Source: Saccoglossus kowalevskii (Eukaryota; Hemichordata; Enteropneusta; Harrimaniidae). From it: DNA of 64,000 nucleotides. The translations under genes and the position numbers were made by a program. The DNA is taken from NCBI RefSeq assembly GCF_000003605.2, contig NW_003146285.1:100347-164346 (forward strand). The letters are read 5' to 3'. A model generated the notes under the pieces. That model was not told the DNA's origin, did not search any database, and saw only the letters and a program-made list of their open reading frames with translations. Below are positions 11,737 to 22,320 of this stretch, piece after piece; position 1 is the stretch's first letter; each line of letters starts with the position of its first letter.

Positions 11737-12009
11737 TTAAAGGGCGGTAGTCGTCGCGCCGCGCATGTGCAACATTTGTATTGATAAACATTGATTTTTG
11801 CATAATATAATGCGCCTTTCTAATGAAATCACTAGTACGAGTTTTGCCCTGGGCGCCACTTGCACTAGTTACCGCCGGCGACTTCTTTTCAATACATTCC
11901 AAACACTTAAAAAAATACCTAGTTGGTGTGCGCAACAGTCAAAGTCGCCATCTTTGTTTATATGAGACCCATATCTCGCGCATGCGCGGCGTGACGTACC
12001 GCCTTTTAA
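11737..12009. mobile_element. MITE family 2 (long form)
   Basis: TTAAAGGGCGGTAGTCGTCG at the left and the mirror GCGTGACGTACCGCCTTTTAA at the right, 273 bp. The core (GTTTTGCCCTGGGCGCCACTTG, AAAGTCGCCATCTTTGTTTA split by divergence) matches 17,783-18,054 and 44,803-45,087. Confidence 0.65.
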
Positions 12010-12337
12010 TTTAATGCCATTAATTCAGACAGAGGTGTTTATGTACTGGAAGGAAATGTATGTGAAAAGGCAAGAATAGTTATTAGAATACAGTCGAAAT
12101 TTGATGACAACAAAATAATAAAATTGAATGCATCCGACAAACATTAATAGGGCATTCAGACGGACCGGTAGATTCCCCTTCATGACCGCCATCTTTGTTT
12201 ATATCAGAATAAATATGCGTAGATTTGTTGGCACCCGATTCGTACATTGTCACGGCAACCAGCAAAGCAAGGAATATTCCCACGCTTTGTATTTGAGTTC
12301 GAGGAGTTGTAGGACGGAGTATAAGGCAGCCCAGTTG

Positions 12338-12460
12338 TTATTGGTTCTTTTCCTTGTAGTGGTTTTTCACTCGATTTGGCTCGTTGCAGTTTTTTTCTCT
12401 CGTATCTTTCAGATGTTTCATCTGCCCAGTAAGTAAACGAAGCAGCACCTTTAGGACGAT
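12338..12460 (-). CDS. CERS1: Gene B exon 6 (C-terminus)
   Basis: 123 nt, entered in phase 0 after GTCTAG. It reads IVLKVLLRLLTGQMKHLKDT and ends YKEKNQ then TAA. The LLTGQM..LKD..E core matches the vertebrate CERS1 tail (KVLTGQVHELKDLRE). A longer open frame over the same bases (12,204-12,518) is a shadow in another frame. Confidence 0.85.
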   Translation of the reverse strand: MVLKVLLRLLTGQMKHLKDTREKNCNEPNRVKNHYKEKNQ

Positions 12461-15400
12461 CTAGACAGTGGCAAGACAAGAAGAACATGTGGTCAGAAAA
12501 TATAATTCGGGGTACCACAACTTCATTCGCTTGGTGTTTTTTCTTTTACAACTCAAATTGAAACGAGAGGGGACTAAATAGGATTTCATAAAGGCGTGAA
12601 ATATAAATAATCAGCCTCTCGGATGATGGATAGATCCGCTGTTAGCAATGTACATTTTAAATAAAGAATTGAAGATATCAAAATGAACGAATCTGAGAGA
12701 GGTTCACATGTAGTACATACATATAATATCAAATTGAATTGACCATTTTCCGTTCACTGCGTTCAACTGTTTTTGCGTTCGATTTCGTTCGATATTGCTA
12801 TTTTGTTTGCAAAACAGTGAGTTACTAGTATACAGTTGTATTTGCAACACTGCTGGTTCGGTTGTTTTATTGTTCACCGTGAAATTGATCAAAATATGAA
12901 CTTACCCAGAACCAGTAGACGTTCATAAGAAGTAATATCCACAACATGACGTTGAACGTGGTGACAAAAGGCATCGAAGGGAGGTAGAATTTACCAGCTG
13001 CATACAGCACTTTAAGAGGATACCAGTATAACCTGGCTATAACCCTAGAAAACATTTCACACGGTAATGCATTCATCCCATAGATTACGCCCTCAAGGGA
13101 CGAGATGTCAAAATGACGTACATGTTCCAAAGCAGACTGGCAAACTCGGGACTTCTTTTTTGTTTTACAAAAAATAATTGTCAATTTAGCCTTTTAGTGA
13201 TCACGAAAACTAACGATTTTGTTCTCGGTCACGTTAGTTTTCAGGATCACGCAAAAAAATAGTTATTTCTTTTTGTAAAACAAAAAAAAAAGTCCCGACT
13301 TTGCCAGTCTAAGGCGACGATTCTGTGTAGTATTTGGCTGTTTAAAAAATATTGAATCTCTCAAACAAATACATTATCGACGAGTGACTACAAATTGAAA
13401 TACTTATAATATTGACGATATCATGAATGGCATCCGTGCCACCCTTAGACCACTTTACCGGAAGTCCAAGATACCGTGCGTGCGCATACCGGAAATAACG
13501 TGAAAGTGATGTAAATTGACGACATGAACGGCCTTCGTTTCATTTTCCAGAAAGAAGGCTGCCATTGTCAGAGAGGCAAAATACTAGCATGTCAGTCTGC
13601 TGATATTTTCTAAAATAAAATGTTTGATCTTTGTGACATTCATTGGTGCATCTACAAGCACAATATCACGTGTGCATTTTTACGTTGCACTCCATATCCG
13701 GTATGCGCGCGCAGAAACGTTTCTTCGACTTTCGGGTAGTGGTATATTTACGTACTGGAAGGATAATTTGTGATTTAAAGATAAATGTTCATGAACACAG
13801 TGAAATTATTCAGTTATATAGACTTACCATGAAGTTACAAACCCAGCAAAGAAAATATTTGCTATGAATTCATTTGTATTGTAAACTTTTCCATTCCTAG
13901 TTTTGGTATGTAAAAATATCCTAGCACTCTCTACGAAAATGTCACATACATCGTGACAAAATAGGACCAGGACGCCGATTTTGTGATATCTAAAACAAAA
14001 AGAAAATTGAAATAAACCATTGTAGCATTTTCTGAAGCACGTGACATTCTGTCAGGTGACGTCAGCAAATTAGAGGTTCGTTCGAAGAGCGCTTGAGAAA
14101 GATCGTTTACTAATATATTAATTCAGACGACTTAGTACGTCAGTAATACGAAAATGGCTATGAATACGACAAGATGGCGGATGTGATGATATACTCAGGT
14201 AAATATCAAGTGATGCTGACACGCGGAAATGATATGCGATAGATTAATTAATGAATATACATATATTGTTCTCTTCATTTGCATGCAAACAAAGCTACCA
14301 AAGTTAATGAGCTGCTTGCGTTAACGCAAAGCTAATCTGCATTAACGAGGCGTTGGCTCGGTTCTAACGCAATCTTAACATGGCGTTAACGTAAGTCAAC
14401 GCGTTAGGTAAGCAATAGACTGGCGCAGTGGAGCGATTAAGTTGTTGTTGTAGTTTAAATAAGATAAAAAAATCATATCGATTTTTTTCCATTGCCGGGG
14501 CATTTTACAATGAAAAATTGCCTTGAGGTTTGCCGAGATTTACGCCAGATTGCATCTAAATTCCAAAACTTTTTCCTGGGAAGGCCCCGGACCCTCCCAC
14601 GCGGCTACGCGCCTTCTGCGCTCGCATTTGGCGGGCTTTGTCAGCCAGGCTAAATTTTCAACCCGTGGAGAACATTGGGTATGCATTGAAGTTAAATAAA
14701 TTGAAATGTTGATTGGTGTTAAACGCCTGTTTCTTGTTTTAGGACTTGTAACTGTCCCTTATACGACTGTTGTCTTAAGACCTACGATTGGGTATATTGT
14801 TCCAACTCTTTCATAGGCAGTGTGTTGCAATAAACACGTCAAGCGTCGTGCCTTTCATATACTAATACAGATTTATTCCCATTCGGTAGATTTTTTTTTT
14901 TTTTAAATGATTAGTTTTTTTATAAGAGCGAATATACTGTGTGTAAAATGCTACGAAACTCTGACACCTAACAGTCAGACCGATCAGGGAGCAGCTTGCT
15001 AGACAGTTTCGGTAAATCGAACCCTGCTTCACAGCAAAGTTTTGTCATGAAATTGTTATTTCGGCGTCGTTATTTTGTTGTCTTTCGGCTTTGTTAATAC
15101 GAAATGTGTATATATAGCGGACCGATTATATTACGAGGTTATTATGAAAATACCGCAAAAGTATGCACGTAGGCAGTACATTGATCGTATTGGTGATCTT
15201 ATGAGATGGCATATGGGCCACTATGCAGAAACACTATGTGACAAACGTTCATACAGCGTAAAACGTTTTTCGTGACGATTTATTTCACAAGTTTAGCGCA
15301 AAGTATGCACTCAGGCAGTACCGGATCGCATAAACCTCCATTACGCGTCGGTCGATGTGATCGCTGTACTGCACTATTCTAGTGACAGTATCATGATGTC

Positions 15401-18400
15401 CCATTCATACTCCGGGTTAGTACGTAAATCAATGATGCACTGTGCAACATATGCCGACTTCTCAACGTGTTGGACCTATTAGTTTCATTGAATATTTCTG
15501 TGAATGTAATATTTCTGTGAATATTTTGCGCGAATGTAAATGCTACGCCAATTCTCATGCGTATGCAACTCGTGGGTATGTTCTATTTAGCTGCGTACAT
15601 GCGCTTGCCAATCAAATATTATGAGGTTATTACGAGGATACCTCAAACTATGCACGAAGACAATACGGCGAGGGTATTGACCGACGCGCTGCGGAGGTCG
15701 ATGCGACGGCGTAATATCTGAGTGCATACTTCGAGGTATTCTCGTAATAACCTTATTATTATAAATCTTCTCCTTCCAAGGATACATAATGGGAATGCCA
15801 AAATCCAAAAATGTTTGAACAGGATCAGCGAACTTCTTTTTGTGGAGTCCGATCACGGTCAAACCCTGGTGGCAGCCTTGTTTGTTTTTATTATTAGAGG
15901 ACGTTTACGCGTGTAACCATTCCATATTTGGAATTTGCATTTCCTAATACGGTAGGATGGAAATACCCCGTAAAATACCGGCACGGTGTAACTTATAGCG
16001 TTACGGTGACAGATGTATAATAATATTCTTTATGCCAAATGCGAAAAATTGAATACAATATTGTGAATAAAAGACCCGGGTGGTCTGCACTATATGAAAC
16101 ACATGATCAAACGTGATCGAAACCACATGGATCCCCTGGTCGACTACGTGACTCCGCACTGTTTGGACTACGTAGAGATAGATTGTGAATAGGTCCAGCA
16201 CACTTACCGTACTGCGTAGGAAAATGTAAGCAAGCCTATCGTGAGAATATGATGTGCTATCATGAGATAAAAATCACTTTTGATTGAGTCGACGTAAATG
16301 GTTGCGTAGATGGAGTGTACATAGAAACCACACTGGTAGACGTAGAGTATGTAAATATCCAAGGGTATTTCCATTCCATTGGACCAATCTGTGTGAAGCA
16401 AATAGCAATTTGCAAATGAGTATGTAAATATTCAAAGATATTTGCATATCATTGGACCAATCTGTATAAAGCAAATGACAATATGTAAATGAGTATGTAC
16501 ATATTCAAAGATATTTGCCTATCATTGGACCAATCTGTATGAAGCAAATAGCAATATGCAAATGGTACGTAAATAACCGTTTCGTTTCTATGATATCATC
16601 ACTTGTGTCTGTATTCTGCTTAAATTTTGCCCGGTAGATGTCCACCGTTGATTGGCTGAGTGCCATGCGCGTAATTCGGTAGGCGTTCTCCATGCTTGCA
16701 TATAATTAGCAGCCGCTAATTTTTGACCAATGGCTGAGAGCCATACGTTCTAACTCTACATGCAATAACACACGTTTCCATAGTTTGTTCATTGCCGTCG
16801 GACGGTTTCTTAAAAAATATTAACATTCTTTCCTCTGTAAACACTTGTCACAGTGCATATTGGTCGGTAGCTATATCAAATTTCGTGTATATATATATAT
16901 ATATTACATGAAATAACTTCATGGCAACGTAAGCATAATAGTTTTATTTCAACACCGAAATGGCGAATTACTTGAACGCATAACTGCACGAGACGCTTAA
17001 AATGCAACTATATTCAGCAAACTGTATTTGGTTGATTTGTCGTTTAATATAGTAAAGGAGAAAACAAACCTGCGAATACAGATGCCGGGTCTTGGAACAT
17101 CGTTTGTCTCTCACTGAATACTATAGAAGTAGTGTAAATCCACGACAGAGTGTACCACATCGATTTGAAGAAACTTTCCGATGCCTTGGTAAAGCTTTCT
17201 TTGTCAGCCAACTTTAAACTTTGTAAAAAGGGCTGCGATAAATGAAAAAAAAAAAAAAAAGGAATCAAGATACAAGCGCAGTAATGAAGACTGGGTACAG
17301 AAAGTCTGAATTACCCAAAATATCACACAGATTCACCCACACGTCACATCGGCATTCGCATTACAGCGCACTAAAATGGGAAGATAAAACAAACGCCTTT
17401 CATGTAAAACGCGCCCACTAGTGACGAAGCGATTTCCTGACGTAACAGCGTGACACGAAAACCGTGTTGACCTTTTTATCAACGAAGATTGTGTTTTTGA
17501 GAGATTTTACTTTATTTTTAGATGAACGTCAACTACACAACCAAACGCAATTGCCGATTTGAAGGACCTTGCTTGTATGCATGTACGTCATTCTGACGTC
17601 ACAGTAGCGCTTCGCCATAGAGGGCGCGATTTATAAGATTTATGTTGGATGCACCAGGTTTTTGTCTGTGATTTTCTAGTCGATAAATAACATGTTATTA
17701 CATTTACTGGATACTATGCATATTAAATTATGTATGCAGCGGAAACAAAACTATTCTGATCAAATATATAATTACAGAGAAATTAAAGGGACTCGTACAC
17801 TAGTAAACAAAGACGGCGACTTTGACTGTTGTGCAGACCAACGAGTACAAACTGAGATGTTAACAAGCTTTAATTATATAATTTTTGTTGGCGATTGGTA
17901 TCGTCGAAGGCAGTAATTAGTACACCTCAAGCCCGGTTCAAAACTCATACTTTTCTCCTAATTTCCATTAGAAGAGCGCATTGAATTGTCGGAAAATCAA
18001 TGTTTGCCAACACAAGTATCGCACATGCGCGGCGCGACGACGACCGCCCTTTAACCAACACACCTTTGCCTATAAATATCGCCCTTCAGTGACGAAATTC
18101 TTCTATGACGTAATGAAAGAAGAAAAAACAAATGTTTCATCACTAGAGGGCGCGGCTATATGGGTTTTGTGTATATGATGCCTGTGGCCTATTGGATCTA
18201 TCTCGGGCATACACCTTAAAGCGTGGGAGTCGTCACCTGCGCATGCGTCAGATAGCCATAGCGTGTTATTGTTTACAAACAAGCGTCTACTCATGAGCCT
18301 TTGCGTTATTAGCGTGTGTTGTTATCGTCGCTTGGGACTCAATTCCCGCGCGTGCGCAGGTGACGACCCTCACGCTTTAAATAGTGAGAGTATGCAATAT

Positions 18401-19502
18401 ACAGTTGTAATAACATAATAACTACTTGCAAATATTTTGGACCGTGTTCAAGGGAGTGGGTTCAAGCACGTGTACTGTTGACTTTATAGTTAAGTATTTA
18501 TTTGCCGTACTGCTACAGCCCCGTCGGCGAAGAGTGGATGTGACCGTACGCTTGAATAGAAGTATAGAACGAAAGACCATGGACTTTGGGAGTTTTACCG
18601 AGAGCCATTGTTGTGTGACTTCAATAGAAGGTCAAAGTTCGTGGTTTTCATTCCTACGAAAACACGCTATCAGTCAAAACATTGATTATTATTTTTTTTC
18701 TTTAGCTCCGTAGTTCAAACAATGAAGAGGGGGATAAAAGGTGACGTTCATTATATGGTTTGCACATGCCCAAAACGCCTTCATTGTAAAGATAATTTAA
18801 CATAATTTAAATATAAACAAGTTTCAACACGTAGTTACTGGTTGCGGCGACTGCACCTTCAACGAGACTCAACATATAACACTCCTGCCGTGCGTTTATT
18901 TCTTTAATATGCTTTCTTTTGTGCGATTAATTGGCACAGAACAAAATAGTGTTCTCGGTAAGTTAAAAAAGTGTCAAGATCGCACAGAGGTTAACGTCAC
19001 GTTTGAAATAAATGACTTCGAGCTGTACAGGTGAATTGCCACCTTGGTAGTGACCTCATTCTCAGGAACGACCCTCGTTCGAGACTAGTTTCAGACACGC
19101 CTATAAATCGTTCGGCGCGTCATGACTACTGCTTATATGTATTGCCATGCGCTGTTCGGTATATCGAGTCGTGTAATCAGGTACAATCCTAGACGCAACG
19201 TTTTCAATATATTCTATGATATAACGTCCAAATATACCCGATCTTTTCGTAAGCGAGAAAATCTTTAGGCTAACCTTAAACACATAGCACGTCAGACCGG
19301 CTCTCAAGACGGTCCAAAACACAGCAAAGAACGTAACAAGCCCAACATCGACCCAGGTACAGTGACAATATCTTGAAAACTGTCCAAAATAATCGAAATC
19401 AGTGGGTTGTTTCATGAAGGTATTCAACTGTACAGGAACAACGTTCGTCAGCAGTGTGTAATATCCCGGCATCGGCAACACCACGGCTACCTGTTCCCCC
19501 AT
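12338..19502 (-). CDS. CERS1: CERS1-like ceramide synthase, gene B (complete, 6 exons)
   Basis: Minus-strand exons are 19502-19275, 17232-17070, 16388-16208, 13989-13828, 13044-12906 and 12460-12338. They total 996 nt, 331 residues plus stop, near the ~350 residues of vertebrate CERS1. All borders are GT/AG and phases 0, 1, 2, 2, 0. Landmarks are MPGYYTLLTNVVP, FDYFGQFSRYC, WYTLSWIYTT, FQDPASVF, HSIYATIYVD, IAHHILT, VGV-type LVLFCHDVCD, RLYWYPLKVLY, and a tail with LLTGQMKHLKDTREK. The double histidine plus HD motif is intact and no homeodomain is present. The C-terminus KEKNQ fits a KxKxx dilysine ER-retrieval signal. Start chosen at MGEQVA (19502); an in-frame ATG at 19535 would add 11 residues. 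Expected role: acyl-CoA-dependent N-acylation of sphingoid bases in the ER; chain-length preference unknown. Confidence 0.92.
12906..13044 (-). CDS. CERS1: Gene B exon 5
   Basis: 139 nt. VIARLYWYPLKVLYAAGKF, then a membrane span ending MNVYWFW. Acceptor TTCTAG, donor GTAAGTTC. Intron 5 is only about 445 bp. Confidence 0.9.
13449..13746. mobile_element. Element with CCGGAAGT inverted ends
   Basis: The left end GACCACTTTACCGGAAGTCC faces a right end CTTCGACTTTCGGGTAGTGG. Related sequence at about 452-560 (ACAATATC, GGTAGGCGCGCACATGCG, CTTCCGGGAAAGTGGTC) and 44,021-44,090. Lies in intron 4 of gene B. Confidence 0.45.
13828..13989 (-). CDS. CERS1: Gene B exon 4 (second half of Lag1 motif)
   Basis: 162 nt. 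YHKIGVLVLFCHDVCDIFVE carries the HD pair, followed by ARIFLHTKTRNGKVYN and IFFAGFVTS. Acceptor TTTTAG, donor GTAAGTC. Confidence 0.92.
13990..16207. other. Intron 3 of gene B
   Basis: No exon recognised in 2.2 kb. A run of GTTAACG/CGTTAAC words lies at about 14,310-14,405 (locally repeated TTAACG), a poly-T at about 14,890, and a partial CCAAT-palindrome element at about 14,958-14,995. Short similar blocks (ATTACGAGGTTATTA near 15,130; TATGAGGTTATTACGAGG near 15,620; TCTCGTAATAACC inverted near 15,740) suggest another small inverted-repeat element. Confidence 0.45.
16208..16388 (-). CDS. CERS1: Gene B exon 3 (first half of Lag1 motif)
   Basis: 181 nt. DWSNGMEIPLDIYILYVYQC, FYVHSIYATIYVDSIKSDF, LMIAHHILTIGLLTFSYAV. 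Acceptor CACACAG in the inner minisatellite unit, donor GTAAGTG. Confidence 0.92.
16340..16570 (-). repeat. 73-bp minisatellite spanning the exon 3 acceptor, gene B (3 units)
   Basis: Splice-equivalent positions 16388, 16461 and 16534 are spaced exactly 73 and 73 bp. All three units keep ACAG followed by ATTGGTCCAATG, so all three look like usable 3' splice sites. Using an outer one shifts the frame (73 and 146 nt are not multiples of 3). The outer units share AGATATTTGC, unlike the inner one, so they arose from each other. Confidence 0.85.
16887..16906. repeat. (TA)n microsatellite
   Basis: About 18-20 bp of alternating TA in intron 2 of gene B. Confidence 0.8.
17070..17232 (-). CDS. CERS1: Gene B exon 2
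   Basis: 163 nt. PFLQSLKLADKESFTKASES, then FFKSMWYTLSWIYTTS and MFQDPASVFA. Acceptor ATCGCAG, donor GTTTGT. A 17-A run lies just upstream of the acceptor. Confidence 0.92.
17408..17636. mobile_element. MITE family 3 (CTCF-like ends)
   Basis: Left GCGCCCACTAGTGACGAAGC is mirrored by GCTTCGCCATAGAGGGCGCG on the right. About 229 bp in intron 1 of gene B. Related copies at 18,071-18,160, 43,915-44,013 and 45,230-45,439. Confidence 0.6.
17783..18054. mobile_element. MITE family 2 (long form)
   Basis: The right end is strong (GCGCGACGACGACCGCCCTTTAA). The left TTAAAGGG end is degraded. The internal AAAGACGGCGACTTTGACTG / TGTTGTGCAGACCAACGAG block matches 44,850-44,900. Confidence 0.6.
18071..18160. 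mobile_element. MITE family 3, short copy
   Basis: TATAAATATCGCCCTTCAGT at the left and TCACTAGAGGGCGCGGCTAT at the right, about 90 bp. The right end is the best CTCF-like match in the window's left half. Confidence 0.55.
18216..18380. mobile_element. MITE family 1
   Basis: TTAAAGCGTGGGAGTCGTCA ... TGACGACCCTCACGCTTTAA, 165 bp, flanked by TTAA on both sides. Near-perfect mirror ends; intron 1 of gene B. Confidence 0.8.
19275..19502 (-). CDS. CERS1: Gene B exon 1 (start codon)
   Basis: 228 nt, 76 codons from MGEQVAVV, phase 0 out. MPGYYTLLTNVVP, TDFDYFGQFSRYCHCTWVDV, and the span VTFFAVFWTVLRAG. Donor GTTAGCC. The 3' half of this exon and its flank were copied to 37,275-37,456. Confidence 0.9.
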
Positions 19503-20102
19503 TTTGGTGTCTTGTTCCGTCCACGGAACTTTCACTGGAAGTCGATGAAGGTCATACTCAGTGAATAAGAATCGACTATTGTAACTTCAGGGGTGGCAAC
19601 GGCTCTATTTAGAGGGACAACTATAAAAATGATGTTTGTATGAGAATTAGTTTTCAAAATTGACAAGACGACGGTTTCATCTTTGTGACAATAAATTCTG
19701 TCAACTGTCACTTTTCGCCAACAGACAAAATTTGAGGCAAATTTCAGTTTTACTCCAAAAAAATTATTTTTTTTCCGAAGAAAATGCTAACTATAAATGT
19801 GAATATTTTGTGAATTTGTGATAAAAAGAGGGAACTGGTGGTGAAAAGTTAAGGGCAAACTTTTATTTATGTAAATTGCAAATAAAAATGGATTGGAAAA
19901 TAATGATTTTCTAAAGCATGTGGCAACTATAGACATGAATTTGTCAGCCTCATTTTTATTTTACGCACTTCGTAGCCTAACCACGAGTAAACTCGGGCAC
20001 TGATTGGTCTGTCTGTAAGGTGTTAGATAGCCAATCAGGCACAACCTTGAAAGTAGCTTCAGATTGTCTATTGTTTGGTCACGTACTTCAGGTTTAATAC
20101 AT

Positions 20103-20217
20103 TTAATGCGTCTGATGGCCATAGCTTTTGCTTTTTTAGCATGTGTTGTTATCGTTGCTTGGGACTCAATTCTCGCCCGTGCGCAGGTGACGACCCTCCC
20201 ACTTTAAAAGACGTTCA
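20103..20217. mobile_element. MITE family 1, 5'-truncated
   Basis: Keeps the CTGATGGCCATAG core and the GGTGACGACCCTCCCACTTTAA end; the left end is missing. The equivalent position in the block copy (38,567-38,728) has a full-length element, so the truncation followed the duplication or the two are separate states. Confidence 0.65.
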
Positions 20218-21562
20218 TTCCAGTGACTTACGCGAACTAATATATACATTTGAGTTTAAGGCCAGCAGTTGTTACGTCATGTCCTGTTTGATATCAATCT
20301 TTATGAACTGGATGCGGCTCGAGCTTGTGAGGTTACGTAAACCGCACGACCAAAGGCAGTAAAAACCGTATCCAGTCCAAAAAATGTTTTATTCGGGAGT
20401 GATAGTAACTTAAATGTGAAACATTAATTAGCTCAAAATATGTTGTTGTTTTTCATTTTCATTGCACACTTCAGTATGTAACCTAAACCTCGCACATTTT
20501 CTTTTTTTTTTTACAATTTTGGGTAGCAGTAAAGTGTGCCACATACGATAGAATGTGGAAATTGAATACTCTTAATCATAGAAAAAATAAAATACGCGTC
20601 ACCACATTTGTTTTCAATTATTTTCGCTCGGATGAGAGGCAACAATTTTTTTTTTGTCATAAAAAATGTCATCGTGGAAAGCACTGTCTTCACCGACCCG
20701 TTCCAACTTACCCGTCACGAGCGTGCTCTTCATCAAGTCCTCTTGGTAGCCGGCCAATGAGAAGACGCGTAATGGATGTATGGGCCTGTATCCTCGGGGC
20801 AATCTCCTTCCCAGAGGCCTTTGCGCTTTACGCAATAGTGCCTCTGCCACATGCAGCCTTCAATTTTGTGGTCAATCACCTCACTACGCACGGCCATTTT
20901 TCCGCGGTTGTTTCATTTGAAACCGAATTACAAAAAGTGGGAAAAAACGAATGTGACATCCGAACTATTTATTAATGTCTGACTTCAGTAAACACGTAAA
21001 TACGAACCATTTTATCGCGGACTATGTTTTGCAAGGTAATGTTACTGTAGTGAAATGGCGCACGTGATACTATAAAACTGGGAGAAAAAACGTTCTGTTA
21101 ACGTATATATAGTTGGGAAAGAAACATTAAAGACTAATTTCACTGAAAGAAGTTTCCTAACATTTCCGTTTATCTTGTATTCTGGTGAATATTTCAATAC
21201 TATTTCTGGCTTCAATGGGTTCGATTTTGCCGTCTAACAGCCATAGAACACACAGGTTCTAGTAAGTTTATAAAGTTAGTCATTTATAATAGAAAGTAAT
21301 GCTTTGGCATGTAGAAAAGGATTGTACTTTTCTGACGCAAGTCACGTATATTTTAATCTAAATAATTGAACATTTTATTCGGAGTTAGGGCGTGAAACGT
21401 CTTATTAAAGTGATTAAAGTAACCAAGTGACTTACGCATAACTTTGTTCACCGACAGGGTCATGTAGTTCGAACATACTAGTATTCGAATATGCAAATGA
21501 GTTCTATGCAAAGTTGCTTTGTGCAGTGATGATAAGTAATACGTATCGAACAGTGCGGAGTT

Positions 21563-21887
21563 CGCCTCGAGGCGGAGCTACGTCACAGACGTTCCACGTT
21601 GCTAAGACGCGCACCACTGTACATACATTTCTATGGGCTCTAGGCGAGCTGCTGTGTGAACGCCGGTCGAGCCGGTGAAAATTCGAGAAAACAACACAAA
21701 CTCAACTTTGAAGTAATCCTGAACATCCAAATTTATATATGTTACACACGTAGGGCTAATGTTGTTACACTGTTCAGGGGAGTCACAACAACCATCCCAA
21801 AGTTCCGGTTTTTGCGAGTTTTTGGCCTTAGTTGTCACCGCGAGGGTTGCCAGGCGGGGAAAATGCCCGGATGTCCGCCCCCGAGGA
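21563..21887. mobile_element. ~325-bp MITE, second copy of the 57,506-57,831 element
   Basis: Ends CCTCGAGGCGGAGC and GTCCGCCCCCGAGGA. The interior is nearly the same as 57,506-57,831 (GCTACGTCACAGACGTTC, AACTCAACTTTGAAGTAATC, CCGCGAGGGTTGCCA). Absent from block copies 2 and 3, where the flanking TTGATTTTCTAA sequence follows directly after unrelated bases. Confidence 0.7.
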
Positions 21888-22232
21888 TTGATTTTCTAAA
21901 CTGATATATTCTCATATCAATATTTCCTGAAAAATATATATTGATTGAAAGCCCTTTTCACACTGGACATGGAATCGGCGTGAAAATATAAACACGGGGA
22001 GCTATTTTGGTAAAAATTAAATGAACAAAAAAAAAGACAAATGTAGCCTGTTGGACATATGCAACAAAACAGTTTGCAGACAGTTTGAACGCTTATTGAA
22101 TTTTTACATCCTATAAAAACATCAAATCTTATTTTTCGTTCATATGAGTGTTTGCTTCTCATGATGACCCAACAATGGCAAATTAAAAAATGCGTAATAA
22201 ACCTATCCAGTAATTAAAAATATTTGTTTTTT

Positions 22233-22320
22233 GCCTGACAGATAAGCGTGAGTGGCGCCCTCACCGGCCGAACGCCTTTGGAACACCGCGGAGGGTGCAA
22301 ATCACGCGACCCCGTCAGGC
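22233..22320. repeat. GC-rich hairpin element (88 bp)
   Basis: Begins GCCTGACA and ends with TGTCAGGC-like CCGTCAGGC. Inner arms GCGTGAGTGGCGCCCTC and GAGGGTGCAAATCACGC pair imperfectly, so the whole unit can fold. The loop has CGGCCGAACG. Other copies: 25,997-26,098, 36,601-36,688, 39,393-39,480 and 59,741-59,848. Confidence 0.75.

Larger units (their letters stand above)
9035..12337. other. Intergenic stretch between genes A and B
   Basis: No intact coding exon seen. Contents: a relic exon 1 (about 10,165-10,290), a fragment of MITE family 1 (about 10,016-10,090), a GCCGCCAAGAT inverted-repeat element (about 10,752-10,968), MITE family 1 (11,323-11,488) and a long MITE family 2 copy (11,737-12,009). 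GGGTCGGGTC-type short tandem copies occur at about 9850-9890. Confidence 0.55.

Noticed and set aside
12204-12518. 104-codon minus-strand frame over gene B's last exon
   Set aside because: The conserved tail (LLTGQMKHLKD) lies in a different frame, entered from a GTCTAG acceptor with matching phase 0.
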